A DNA stretch of 49,986 nt from Bacteroidota bacterium (GTDB lineage Bacteria; Bacteroidota; Bacteroidia; Chitinophagales; Chitinophagaceae): assembly GCA_018266775.1 (NCBI GenBank), contig JAFDZS010000019.1, positions 1 through 49,986 of the forward strand. The letters run 5' to 3'. Within the stretch, counting starts at the first letter, position 1; each line of letters starts with the position of its first letter. Positions 1 through 8,433 of this stretch are shown here, piece by piece. The notes below the pieces were generated by a model. It was not told the origin of the DNA, ran no database searches, and saw only the letters and a program-made list of their open reading frames with translations. The translations under genes and the position numbers were made by a program.

Positions 1-29
1 TAATCTAAACGAGACAATAGTGATACCAG

Positions 30-413
30 TTGAATTTTGAAACAGCCTATCATGTTGCCCGCCCGGTATTTGTACAGATGATGCAGCAGAAGGCGGGGAG
101 GATTTTTTTAATTGGCTCCAAACCTGGGTTGAGTGCATCGCATGGTAAAGGTATGGTAGCTTATGGATTGGGTAAATCATTGATCTTTCGCCTGGCAGAG
201 TTAATGAATGGCGAAGCCAAAGGAAGCAATGTAGTTACCAGTGTGGTGGTACCCAGTACCATTGATACGCCGCCCAATAGAAAAGCCATGCCTGATGCTC
301 ATTTCGATAATTGGGTAAAACCGGAAGCGATTGCAGATGTCATTTATTTTCATTGCACGGCAGCAGCAACAGTATTGAGAGAGCCAATAATTAAAGTGTA
401 TAATAATGCGTAA
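30..413 (+). CDS. C-terminal fragment of a short-chain dehydrogenase/reductase (likely truncated or decayed)
   Basis: The readable 127 residues match the second half of an SDR oxidoreductase. The pattern GRIFLIGS (strand with the active-site Ser) is followed by AYGLGKS, which supplies the Tyr-x-x-x-Lys catalytic pair, and then VVPSTIDTPPNR, the usual loop after the Pro-Ser/Gly turn. The N-terminal Rossmann half with the TGxxxGIG nucleotide-binding motif is absent. The only start in frame is TTG at 30, and the same frame holds TAG and TGA at 18-23, so the reading frame cannot simply continue to the left. It is either a pseudogene with an upstream frameshift or nonsense change, or an assembly error at the window edge. 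A 44-bp palindromic terminator follows it. Family assignment is good; function as an enzyme is doubtful. Confidence 0.6.
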   Translation: MNFETAYHVARPVFVQMMQQKAGRIFLIGSKPGLSASHGKGMVAYGLGKSLIFRLAELMNGEAKGSNVVTSVVVPSTIDTPPNRKAMPDAHFDNWVKPEAIADVIYFHCTAAATVLREPIIKVYNNA

Positions 414-436
414 AAATATTTCTTCAATTAATAACT

Positions 437-480
437 ACTGAAATAAAAAGCCCTGCAATTGCAGGGCTTTTTATTTCAGT
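437..480. terminator. Perfect 44-bp palindrome, bidirectional terminator
   Basis: Two 20-base arms (437-456 and 461-480) are exact reverse complements around AATT, so all 44 bases are palindromic. The core is GCCCTGC/GCAGGGC flanked by A and T runs on both sides, which gives a U tract on either strand. It lies between convergent genes, and its last base is part of the cytochrome gene stop codon. Confidence 0.85.
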
Positions 481-1070
481 TACATTTTACCGGGAGCAAC
501 AGGTTCGGGAATCGAATTCTTTACGGGCTTAATACTTTTCAGGTAAGCAAATATAGCCTTCACATCATCGTCAGTCATTTTACTGTAGTTGGGCCAGGGC
601 ATGGGCGGCAGTAACATACGGCCTCCGTCCTGCCCCATAAATTTTCCCTGTGTCAATGCTTTTTTAAATTGTTCTTCTGTCCATGTACCAATGCCGCTCG
701 TGCTGTCTGGTGTTAAGTTGGCCGCATAAGTTATACCCCATGGGCCGGATGATGCAGTAAGGTCTGGCGCAAAACTGGCCATACCCATTTTAGTTAAGGC
801 AGTATCCTGCCTTGGTACGGGTGTGGCAGAGGCATAACCCGACAGTAATAACTCAGGAATCAATTCAGGGCCATGTGCGCCGGGCTTTTTGGGCGAATGG
901 CAATCATTGCAGCCGGTAATGGATACGAGGTATTCACCGCGTTTTACCATATCATCGCCGGCAGGTTTTGAAGCTGCAGCTGTTTTTGCACTGTCAGCTG
1001 CATTGTTACATGATGTAAAAAATAAAAATGTTATGGCTGTTGCCATAAAAAAGATGGAAGACAATCTCAT
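480..1070 (-). CDS. Monohaem c-type cytochrome lipoprotein
   Basis: The 196-residue protein begins with a hydrophobic signal ending in FFTSC, a lipobox-like site with the acylated Cys near residue 21, so it is probably membrane-anchored on the periplasmic side. A single haem-attachment motif CNDCH (about residues 54-58) follows GEYLVSITG, the normal N-terminal helix of class I cytochromes. Methionines in LLPPMPWPNYSKMTDDDVKA are the candidate sixth ligand, and the last helix (DVKAIFAYLKSIKPV) is the usual C-terminal cytochrome c helix. Proteins of this type carry electrons in respiration or sit beside dehydrogenases. No oxidase or dehydrogenase subunit is adjacent apart from the broken SDR, so the partner is unknown. 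Confident as a cytochrome; redox partner not assignable. Confidence 0.88.
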   Translation of the reverse strand: MRLSSIFFMATAITFLFFTSCNNAADSAKTAAASKPAGDDMVKRGEYLVSITGCNDCHSPKKPGAHGPELIPELLLSGYASATPVPRQDTALTKMGMASFAPDLTASSGPWGITYAANLTPDSTSGIGTWTEEQFKKALTQGKFMGQDGGRMLLPPMPWPNYSKMTDDDVKAIFAYLKSIKPVKNSIPEPVAPGKM

Positions 1071-1331
1071 TGCTGTATAAGGTTTAAAGTAAAAAATATG
1101 GCCATGCCCTTATGAGCCGGGCATCTCTAAATATAAATTGTTTTTCCGGAATTGCATAATCATTAGTTTGATTATTAATTTAATGGTGAAACAATAATTG
1201 CTGCAGGAGTGCCTTGTTTTGTTAACAACAGTTTCCGATTTTTTTAATTGGAGCAAAGCGCTTAAATTGTATGCGCTCATTTATCCTTCCCCCGCTGAAT
1301 TCAGCTTGCTGTATAGTTATTGACCATTTTT

Positions 1332-1353
1332 TATCCTTTGTCGGCAAAGGATA
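1332..1353 (+). promoter_or_regulatory. Leader hairpin ahead of the T9SS type A protein gene
   Basis: TATCCTTTG (1332-1340) and CAAAGGATA (1345-1353) form a perfect 9-bp stem closed by TCGG. It ends 15 nt before the ATG at 1369 and is followed by CTAAAC and a T run. If transcribed it would place a compact stem-loop directly upstream of the ribosome landing site. No -7/-33 promoter pair of the Bacteroidota type is clear nearby. The rest of the 298-bp gap 1071-1368 shows nothing I can support. Confidence 0.4.
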
Positions 1354-1368
1354 CCTAAACTTTTTTTA

Positions 1369-3327
1369 ATGAAGAAAATACTGACTATTTTTTTATGCAG
1401 TTTTTTATGCAGCACTGCGTTTGCACAATGGACATCTGATACCTCTGTTAATCTTGCTGCATCATCTTATACTTCGTCTGTTATTTTAACATCGCCTACC
1501 AGCACAGGCGGCACTTACATCAGTATGTATAAACCCAACGGAAGTAATTTTGATATGGTGGTGCAATACTTAGATAAGAACGGCAACAAACAATTTGGTG
1601 CAGATGGTATTATACTCACCAGTTACCCGGCCAACAGTGCCACTTATGTATATAATGTAATGACGGATGCACAGGATAATTTTATTGTTGCCTTCCAGGA
1701 TCAGCGTTCGGCCAGCTTTTCAGCAGTAGCTTACAAAATCAATTCATCAGGACAATCATTGTGGGAAACCACACCGGGCACCGGCGATGGTTTGTTGCTG
1801 GGTGTTGGACTGGCGCCATATCCCTGCCAGCTCAGCAACGGTGATTATGTGTTTGCATGGAACAATACAAACAACAATAAGATCGATTACATGAAAGTAA
1901 CAGCAGCGGGTACACTGGCATGGGGTGCAGCGCTGGAGATCAATCCTATTATTACCGGGCGAACCATATCGCGGCCGCAACTGGTGGCGCATTCCAGTGG
2001 TAAATGGGGTATGGTGTTTCAGCAGCGCAACGGTACGGTGGGAAGTCCCACGCCGACTACTTTGTATGAAGAACAATTTGACAGCGACGGCAATATTTTG
2101 TGGACATCATCTGCACTTAGTAATTATGTAACGGCCAGTGTACGTTATTATTCCGTATTGTCTGTGGGTGATGTAACGTATATCGGCTATTACGCTAATC
2201 CTGCTGCTCAAAACCGCTTTGATGGATTTGTACAGCGGGTTGATGGCGATGGCAGCTTACCCTGGGGTATCAACGGCAGCGATTTTTCTACAGAGCAGGT
2301 GAATTACGAGATGGTTATTAATATTGTATATAACGCTGCCATGAATGAAGTGTGGGCAGTGGAAAGTTATACAGACATTAATCAAATTACTTACGGCATC
2401 TATTTTCAACGCTTTGATGGCGCAACGGGTACACGGTTGCTTACGGATAATGCCCAGCAATTATTTGCTTTATCTTCCAACCGGGAACAAACCTGGCCCA
2501 CCAGCATGGGCATTTGTAATGATGGAGGTTTAATGTTCATGTATTACAGCGATGTTGATAATTTTATTTATGCCACTAAAGTGGATTTGAATGGAAGCTT
2601 TTTATGGCCCAATATTCGTTTAATATTAGGCGGCTCATCCAATACCAAAGGCCGTTACAATTTTTCTGTTGCTGCCGATATTGGTGTTGCAGTTTGGCAG
2701 GAGACAAGGCTCGGCGTAACACTTGCTTATGCACAGGATGTATCCTGCCCGGGCATTGTTGGCATACTGCCGATACGCTATGAATATTTTACCGGCATTA
2801 AAAACGGCAATGTACATATACTGAACTGGAAAGTATCTGCAGAAAGTAATGTGAATGGAACTTTGGTATTGCAGCAAAGTGCAGACGCCAGGCATTTTAC
2901 TGATATCTATTCTGTGAAAGCTACGGCAACACAATTGCTGCAACCGTTCAGTTATTCCAATACCAAAATTTTAAATGGCATTAACTATTACCGTTTAAAG
3001 ATGATTGATGAAAACGGATTTATTACGTATACTTCCATCGTTGCTTTAACCAGTGCTGCCACAGGGCTGGATGTAATTAATATTACACCGAATCCTTCAT
3101 CCATAACAGGTGTTACATTGTTTAATATTACCGCCGCAGAACCGGCTAAGATGCAGGTGGTGATCACTGATATTACGGGAAGGTTGATCAATGTACAGCA
3201 GGTATCCATCATCTCTGGATATAACGCAATTCCGCTTCAAACAAAAATATTATTACCGGGTACTTATCTTGTATATGGTATTACAACATTGGGCAGAACA
3301 CGGGTACAACAGTTAGTGATTCAGTAA
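1369..3327 (+). CDS. Secreted protein with T9SS type A C-terminal sorting domain
   Basis: The 652-residue product starts with a clear Sec signal peptide (MKKILTIFLCSFLCSTAFA, cleaved before Q). The middle part (about 20-465) is rich in Trp, Tyr, Asn and Ser and has repeated strands of the kind GFVQRVDGDG and FQRFDGATG, suggesting a beta-propeller-like surface domain, but I do not recognise a named family. From about residue 470 comes a beta-sandwich linker (YEYFTGIKNGNVHILNW), common in Bacteroidota. The last 80 or so residues form a type A sorting domain: NITPNPSS, then MQVVITDITGRL, then LLPGTYLVYG and a basic end. Proteins with this tail cross the outer membrane through SprA and are usually cell-attached or released. 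The substrate or ligand is unknown. Confidence 0.82.
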   Translation: MKKILTIFLCSFLCSTAFAQWTSDTSVNLAASSYTSSVILTSPTSTGGTYISMYKPNGSNFDMVVQYLDKNGNKQFGADGIILTSYPANSATYVYNVMTDAQDNFIVAFQDQRSASFSAVAYKINSSGQSLWETTPGTGDGLLLGVGLAPYPCQLSNGDYVFAWNNTNNNKIDYMKVTAAGTLAWGAALEINPIITGRTISRPQLVAHSSGKWGMVFQQRNGTVGSPTPTTLYEEQFDSDGNILWTSSALSNYVTASVRYYSVLSVGDVTYIGYYANPAAQNRFDGFVQRVDGDGSLPWGINGSDFSTEQVNYEMVINIVYNAAMNEVWAVESYTDINQITYGIYFQRFDGATGTRLLTDNAQQLFALSSNREQTWPTSMGICNDGGLMFMYYSDVDNFIYATKVDLNGSFLWPNIRLILGGSSNTKGRYNFSVAADIGVAVWQETRLGVTLAYAQDVSCPGIVGILPIRYEYFTGIKNGNVHILNWKVSAESNVNGTLVLQQSADARHFTDIYSVKATATQLLQPFSYSNTKILNGINYYRLKMIDENGFITYTSIVALTSAATGLDVINITPNPSSITGVTLFNITAAEPAKMQVVITDITGRLINVQQVSIISGYNAIPLQTKILLPGTYLVYGITTLGRTRVQQLVIQ

Positions 3328-3339
3328 TATCTTACCTAT

Positions 3340-3372
3340 AAAAAAATCCCGGCTGAATGGCCGGGATTTTTT
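3340..3372. terminator. Bidirectional intrinsic terminator
   Basis: AAAAAATCCCGGC and GGCCGGGATTTTTT pair around a TGAAT loop between two convergent genes (the T9SS protein and the M20 peptidase). A and T runs on both flanks allow it to work for either strand. Confidence 0.85.
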
Positions 3373-3389
3373 ATCATGATACTGATGCG

Positions 3390-4757
3390 CTAACTCATTT
3401 CCGCAAAACTTTTATGGAAATAGGGAATGGTTTCAATGCCTTTATAAAAGTTCTCAATGTTAAATTTTTCATTCGGGCTGTGCAGGTTATCGCTGTCTAA
3501 GCCAAAACCCATGAACACGATCTTAATGCCCAGTTCTTTTTCAAATAATGCACATATGGGAATACTGCCACCACCACGTACAGGGATAGGCGATTTTCCA
3601 AAAGTTATTTCCATTGCTCTTGCTGCGGCCTGGTAAGCTTTACTGTCAATAGGTGTCATATAAGGCTCACCGCCATGGTGCTCAAATGCATTTACGGTAA
3701 CAGATGCAGGTGCAATGGAACGGAAATAGTTCAGCAGCTTTTCTGTAATCACCGTACTGTTTTGATTGGGTACCAGCCTTGCAGAAATTTTTGCCGTGGC
3801 TTTTGAGGGTAACACGGTTTTAGCGCCTTCGCCCTGGTAGCCGCCCCAGATGCCATTCACTTCAATAGTGGGCCTGATGCCGGTACGTTCATTGGTGGAA
3901 TATCCCTTTTCTCCCCACAATTCTTTTACACCAAGGTCTGTTTTATATTCATTTTCATCATAAGGCGCTTGTGCCATCAGTTTGCGTTCGGCAGCTGTTG
4001 ACTCCACCACATCATCATAAAAACCGGGAATGGTAATATGATTATTTTCATCATGACAACTGGCAATCATCTTTGCTAATATTGTGGCAGGGTTGGCAAC
4101 AGCACCGCCGTAAACACCACTGTGCAAATCGCGGTTGGGGCCGGTTACTTCCACTTCAATATAACTTAAACCGCGTACACCAACATCAATACTTGGTGTA
4201 TCCAAACTGATCATCGAACTGTCGCTGATTAAAATACAATCTGCTTTTAATAATTCCGTATGCGCTGCCACAAATTTTCCAAGGTTGGGTGAGCCCACTT
4301 CTTCTTCGCCTTCAATGCAGAACTTAATATTGGTGGTTAATGAATTGGTTCTTACCATTGTTTCCAATGCCTTTACGTGCATATAAAATTGTCCTTTATC
4401 ATCGCAACTGCCACGGGCAAATATTTTTCCATCTTTAATAACGGGGTCAAACGGCCCGCTGTGCCAGAGGTTCAGCGGATCGGCAGGTTGTACATCATAA
4501 TGTCCGTATACCAATACTGTTGGTTTAGACGGATCAATCATTTTTTCTGCATATACCACAGGATGCCCGTCTGTAGGGTATATTTCTGCTTTGTCTGCAC
4601 CTGCTTCAAGCAATCTTGTTTTTACAGCATCTGCACAGCGCAGCATATCATCTTTATGTTCGCTCTTGGCACTGATGCTGGGGATGCGTAACAGGTCGAG
4701 TAATTCATTTAAAAAACGGTCTTTGTTTTCCTGCTGGTAATCTTTCCAAACTTGCAT
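3390..4757 (-). CDS. M20 family metallodipeptidase
   Basis: The 455-residue protein has all the dinuclear zinc ligands of M20 peptidases: His86 and catalytic Asp88 in VYGHYDVQP, bridging Asp120 in SCDDKG, the Glu pair 151/152 in IEGEEEVGS, Asp179 in ILISDSS, and a late His in DNLHSPNEKF. The lid or dimerisation insert lies between about 200 and 370. The closest characterised relatives are cytosolic non-specific dipeptidases (CNDP2/PepV type), which hydrolyse dipeptides for amino-acid recycling. No signal peptide is present, so it should be cytoplasmic. It stands alone: the gene on the 5' side is 244 bp away, with an 8-bp repeat tract between. Class is certain; exact peptide preference is not. 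Confidence 0.93.
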   Translation of the reverse strand: MQVWKDYQQENKDRFLNELLDLLRIPSISAKSEHKDDMLRCADAVKTRLLEAGADKAEIYPTDGHPVVYAEKMIDPSKPTVLVYGHYDVQPADPLNLWHSGPFDPVIKDGKIFARGSCDDKGQFYMHVKALETMVRTNSLTTNIKFCIEGEEEVGSPNLGKFVAAHTELLKADCILISDSSMISLDTPSIDVGVRGLSYIEVEVTGPNRDLHSGVYGGAVANPATILAKMIASCHDENNHITIPGFYDDVVESTAAERKLMAQAPYDENEYKTDLGVKELWGEKGYSTNERTGIRPTIEVNGIWGGYQGEGAKTVLPSKATAKISARLVPNQNSTVITEKLLNYFRSIAPASVTVNAFEHHGGEPYMTPIDSKAYQAAARAMEITFGKSPIPVRGGGSIPICALFEKELGIKIVFMGFGLDSDNLHSPNEKFNIENFYKGIETIPYFHKSFAEMS

Positions 4758-4783
4758 ATAGTGTTTATTGGTTAATACGTTAA

Positions 4784-4820
4784 TTGGTTAATTGGTTGAT
4801 TGGTTGATTGGTTGATTGGT
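4784..4820. repeat. 8-bp tandem repeat (about 4.6 copies of TTGGTTGA/TTGGTTAA)
   Basis: TTGGTTAA at 4784 is followed by TTGGTTGA at 4792, 4800 and 4808 and a partial TTGGT at 4816. The tract lies about 27 bp upstream of the M20 peptidase start on the minus strand, where a promoter would be expected. Unit number could change by slippage. The rest of the gap to 5001 shows nothing else I can support. Confidence 0.85.
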
Positions 4821-5001
4821 GATCGTATTTTATGGTTTCAAAGCTAAACCTAACTTTTTATTCTTTTAAGAAAATTTTATGTGTATGGTTCATGCCGGTT
4901 TATGATTTGCACTTAGATTTGCGCCAGATTGTTTGTCAATTTATCAGCCTTTGACATAGCGCATTAATTGGTGAGTGCTGCTGTGCAAAGGCTGAGCCAA
5001 T

Positions 5002-5541
5002 TCAGGCCATCAGTGATTTCAGTTTTCCCTTCCACACAACATTTACCAGGCCTGCAAGGCAGTATAAAATCATCAATAGAACCAAGCCCCATTTTAACGA
5101 AGATGCAGTGGCAGTAAATGCTGCATTAGTTTCGCTGGCGTTTCCGTATAAGGAAGTCAACATGCCTGTGTTTTCAAGCATATCTAATAAACCGGCAGCT
5201 ATTGCAAAGCGTGCACACCATTTACCGGCAGCAAGCCATAAGCCCTGGCCAATGCGGCCCAGCTTTTTGGAAAGGAAGAAAAAGAAACCACCGTAGAAAA
5301 AAATGAAAATAAAATCCAGCCAGGTATTTAACCGCGCTGCTGCAATCCGGTCAACATGGCCTGGATTTTCAGCAGACCATGCAGATAATATTGTTTGAAC
5401 AGCTGTTAGTGTACCAGCAAGTTCAAGATTGATAATGCCTTTTGGAGTATCAATTGTTTTAAGCGGGGCACCAGTTTTTGACATTACGAACATCATTAAC
5501 AAAGTGCCCGCTAAAAAAAATAACAGCAACCGTTGTTTCAT
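5002..5541 (-). CDS. Small multi-pass membrane protein, unknown function
   Basis: I do not recognise a named family. The 179-residue product has four hydrophobic stretches: an N-terminal one (LLLFFLAGTLLMMFVM), FIFIFFYGGFFFFL in the middle, the AGKWCARFAIAAGLLDMLEN segment, and a C-terminal LVLLMILYCLAGLVNVVW. The loop between the first two segments is long and probably extracytoplasmic. I chose the ATG at 5541 rather than the GTG one codon earlier. It begins 18 nt after the superoxide dismutase stop codon on the same strand and is probably the last gene of that operon. Its role cannot be inferred beyond being in the inner membrane. Confidence 0.75.
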   Translation of the reverse strand: MKQRLLLFFLAGTLLMMFVMSKTGAPLKTIDTPKGIINLELAGTLTAVQTILSAWSAENPGHVDRIAAARLNTWLDFIFIFFYGGFFFFLSKKLGRIGQGLWLAAGKWCARFAIAAGLLDMLENTGMLTSLYGNASETNAAFTATASSLKWGLVLLMILYCLAGLVNVVWKGKLKSLMA

Positions 5542-5559
5542 CACTGCAACTTTAAAGCG

Positions 5560-6315
5560 TTACAATTTTTCAAAACGCTGCTGAACAAAATCCCAGTTCA
5601 CCACATTCCACCAGTTTTCAATATAATCAGCTCTTTTGTTTTGATATTTTAAGTAGTATGCATGCTCCCAAACATCAAGGCCCAGCAATGGTGTGCCTTT
5701 AATGTCGCAAATATCCATTAAAGGATTATCCTGGTTGGGTGTACTGCCAATTTTTAATGCTTTTCCTGCATCTGCATATAACCAGGCCCAGCCGCTGCCA
5801 AAGCGGTTTTTACCTGCATCGCCAAATTGTTTTTTAAAATCAGTAAAGGAGCCAAATGTTTTATCAATGGCTGCTGCAAGTGTACCACCGGGTTTATTAT
5901 CATTCATTTTTGGGCGCATGCTTTGCCAGAACATTTCATGGTTATAATGACCGCCACCATTGTTACGCATTTTGCCTGAGAATTTAGAGATGCTCATCAG
6001 TACATTTTCCAACGGCTTACTCATATCCACTTTTTCAGCAGTGGCAGCCTCTTTCAAATTTTTTGCATAAGCTGCCGCATGTTTACTGTAATGAATTTCC
6101 ATGGTCATGGCATCAATAACATTCTCCAGCGCATCATATTTATATGGCAGTGGTTGCTGATCAAAATTGGTGAACAGTAAACCCGCCGGCATTGAGGTTG
6201 CTTTTGCTTCAGACGGAATGATGGAGCCTGCTGCACTTAAACCTACGGTAACTGCAATAGCAGTTTTGGCAGAATCAGTTATGAACTTTCTGCGGCTTTT
6301 TACTACACGTGACAT
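5560..6315 (-). CDS. Exported Mn-type Fe/Mn superoxide dismutase
   Basis: This enzyme converts superoxide to hydrogen peroxide and oxygen. The four metal ligands are visible: His75 (MEIHYSKH), His126 (GGHYNHEMFW), Asp214 and His218 (DVWEHAYY). The GGH before the second ligand and NQDNPLM near residue 194 are the manganese-type or cambialistic signature rather than the iron type. The mature domain starts near residue 55. Before it lies a 40-residue extension with SRRKFITDS and a hydrophobic core, which looks like a twin-arginine (Tat) signal, so the folded enzyme is probably exported to the periplasm. The start is 6 nt behind the stop of the LptF/LptG gene, so the two are almost certainly co-transcribed. 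Confidence 0.93.
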   Translation of the reverse strand: MSRVVKSRRKFITDSAKTAIAVTVGLSAAGSIIPSEAKATSMPAGLLFTNFDQQPLPYKYDALENVIDAMTMEIHYSKHAAAYAKNLKEAATAEKVDMSKPLENVLMSISKFSGKMRNNGGGHYNHEMFWQSMRPKMNDNKPGGTLAAAIDKTFGSFTDFKKQFGDAGKNRFGSGWAWLYADAGKALKIGSTPNQDNPLMDICDIKGTPLLGLDVWEHAYYLKYQNKRADYIENWWNVVNWDFVQQRFEKL

Positions 6316-6321
6316 GATTAT

Positions 6322-7773
6322 TTATTTTGAAGTTTGAGATGCGTCCGTTGTCTTCCTAAAAGTACTTAAAATTGACCTGATTCTTTTGAAAAGCCTGTAA
6401 TAAAATTCCTTGTTGAATAATTGTGAATCGTTCAGTGCTTTATAGGTTAGAAATATGCCTATCGGTATTAAAACAAATATGGAAAGCCACATTCCGGTGA
6501 ATGCCGATGTAATATCTTCCTTAACAAATTTTTCGCCAAACATGTTCAGTAAATGAAAAACGAGGAAGAAAACAATGGCTACCACCAAAGGCATGCCCAG
6601 CCCACCTTTGCGTATGATAGAACCAAGTGGTGCCCCAATAAAAAATAAAACCAGGCAAGCCAGTGATAAAGAGAATTTGCGGTGCCATTCCAGTTTATGA
6701 AAACGGATTTCATTTTTCTTGTTGGTGATCTCACCGCTGTTATTTTGTATGGAATTGCGCATGAAAGTAGCGGTATTGATGGCCGCTTCATAAGAAGTTG
6801 TTCTTGCAGAATCCGGGATGATATTATCTAAACTGTCTGCTTTGCCTTTAAACACATTTTTTTTCCAAACGCTGTCATTAATGGTAATATAATGCATGTA
6901 GCTGGCCATTTCCCTTCCCATTCTTTGTTCCAGCGTGTCTTTCAGTTTATTCAGCGAGTCTATGCCAATATCCAGCAGGCGCACACTTTTCATTTTAAAA
7001 TTATTCTTATACATCGTGTCCGATGTATTGCCCATCTGCAATGCACTAAGGTCAAATAATTTTTTAAATGAAGAAAACCCCAGCCTGATGAATTCAGTTG
7101 AACTGTCAGTGAAATTACCCCGTTCCTGGTAGCGGTAACCATTTACCAAATTAAATTCCAGGAATCTTTTATCGGCCGATGTTTGCATGGTGCCGCTTTC
7201 TGCAATAATACAATTATCCTGCAGGGCATTGGTTTGTTCATAAATAAGCACATTGTGAATGGTTTTACCATCTGCATCTTTTTTGCCCACTTTAATGGCG
7301 TAGGAGGGAATGTGTGTATAAAAAACACCTTCCTTCAGGTCGAGCGCCGGTTTCTTGTACACGATATCGTTATACAAAGCTGTCGATCGTAAATAAGCAA
7401 CGGGAATAAGGTAATTGGCAAAAACAAAAGTAATACCACATAAAATCACTGAAATGAATAACAGCGGGCGCATAAAGCGCAACAGGGAAATGCCTGAAGA
7501 TTTAATGGCCACCAGTTCAAAACTTTCGCCAAGGTTGCCAAAGGTCATAATGGACGAAAGTAAAATGGAGATGGGCATGGCGAGCATCAGCAGGGTGGCG
7601 CTCATATACCAGATGAATTTGCCGATGGTCCAGAAATCGAGCCCTTTGCCCACCAGGTCATCAATGTACTTCCACAGGGTTTGCATCAGCAAAATAAACA
7701 GTGTAATAAAAAACGTAGCAATGAATGGCCCAAGAAATGCTTTAATGATCAGTTTGTCGAGTCTTTTTATCAT
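6322..7773 (-). CDS. LptF/LptG (YjgP/YjgQ) family lipopolysaccharide transport permease
   Basis: The family supplies the membrane part of the LptB2FG ABC transporter that extracts lipopolysaccharide from the inner membrane. The 483-residue product has the family layout: N-terminal LDKLIIKAFLGPFIATFFITLFILL, two further membrane segments up to about residue 125, a long periplasmic beta-jellyroll domain (about 130-360), then three membrane segments from RKFSLSLACLVLFFIGAPLGSIIRKGGLG onward. GAPLGSIIRKGGLG is the conserved cytoplasmic loop. It is longer than E. coli LptF/LptG (about 360) because the periplasmic part is enlarged, which is usual in Bacteroidota. Whether it plays the LptF or LptG role cannot be decided here. 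It is the first gene of an operon with the superoxide dismutase. Confidence 0.9.
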   Translation of the reverse strand: MIKRLDKLIIKAFLGPFIATFFITLFILLMQTLWKYIDDLVGKGLDFWTIGKFIWYMSATLLMLAMPISILLSSIMTFGNLGESFELVAIKSSGISLLRFMRPLLFISVILCGITFVFANYLIPVAYLRSTALYNDIVYKKPALDLKEGVFYTHIPSYAIKVGKKDADGKTIHNVLIYEQTNALQDNCIIAESGTMQTSADKRFLEFNLVNGYRYQERGNFTDSSTEFIRLGFSSFKKLFDLSALQMGNTSDTMYKNNFKMKSVRLLDIGIDSLNKLKDTLEQRMGREMASYMHYITINDSVWKKNVFKGKADSLDNIIPDSARTTSYEAAINTATFMRNSIQNNSGEITNKKNEIRFHKLEWHRKFSLSLACLVLFFIGAPLGSIIRKGGLGMPLVVAIVFFLVFHLLNMFGEKFVKEDITSAFTGMWLSIFVLIPIGIFLTYKALNDSQLFNKEFYYRLFKRIRSILSTFRKTTDASQTSK

Positions 7774-7827
7774 ACGTTGATTACAACTGCCTGCGGCTGT
7801 TAAAACTAAGCTGTATATTGTACCATA

Positions 7828-8433
7828 ATGAATGGCAAATCAAAATTAATGCTTTCTGATGGTGAATTACAGCTTGTACGCAATACTGCATGGATTTTAA
7901 CGAAAAGGAAAATTATTGAAACGGCGGTGGAATTGCTGGGGGCTGTTGCAGCAGCGGTTGAACCAGTATTAAAAAACGCTGGTTTACCGCCGGAGGTTGC
8001 AGCATCCACACCTAAAATTTCTAAAGGGGAAAATTACCGGCAGTTGCCTTATGTTATTCTGGATTATCCACGTTGTTTTGGAAAAGCAGATGTATTTGCT
8101 GTGCGCAGTATGTTCTGGTGGGGTAATGGCTTCAGCTGCACTTTGCAACTGGCAGGGAAGTATAAAGAAAAGAATGAAAAAATAATTGCGCAGAAAATAC
8201 CGTTACTGCAGGAAAAAGATGTTTTTATCTGCGTAAATACGGATCCATGGGAGCATCACTTTGAAGCAGGCAATTATCTTGCATGCAAACAACTTCCCTC
8301 AGAAACAATTCTGGACATATTAACCCGGCAGCAATTTATAAAACTTGCTGTGGTATTACCGCTGGATGAATGGAACCGGATGGAACAATTGCTGGAAAAA
8401 GCATTCGCAGAAATGATTCAGCTGCTTTTATGA
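7828..8433 (+). CDS. Conserved-looking hypothetical protein
   Basis: The 201-residue protein has no signal peptide or membrane segment. It opens with a Met-Asn-Gly start, a long amphipathic helix (about 10-50) and a Pro/Lys linker. The central stretch QLPYVILDYPRCFG and AVRSMFWWGNGFSCTLQLAG looks like a globular alpha/beta fold, and the C-terminal 40 residues are a second helical block. It is divergent from the LptF/LptG-type gene with only 54 bp between them, so the two share a promoter region, and it abuts the convergent START-like gene without a gap. Real coding is supported by length, an aromatic-rich core and tight packing between neighbours. I cannot assign a function. Confidence 0.75.
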   Translation: MNGKSKLMLSDGELQLVRNTAWILTKRKIIETAVELLGAVAAAVEPVLKNAGLPPEVAASTPKISKGENYRQLPYVILDYPRCFGKADVFAVRSMFWWGNGFSCTLQLAGKYKEKNEKIIAQKIPLLQEKDVFICVNTDPWEHHFEAGNYLACKQLPSETILDILTRQQFIKLAVVLPLDEWNRMEQLLEKAFAEMIQLLL

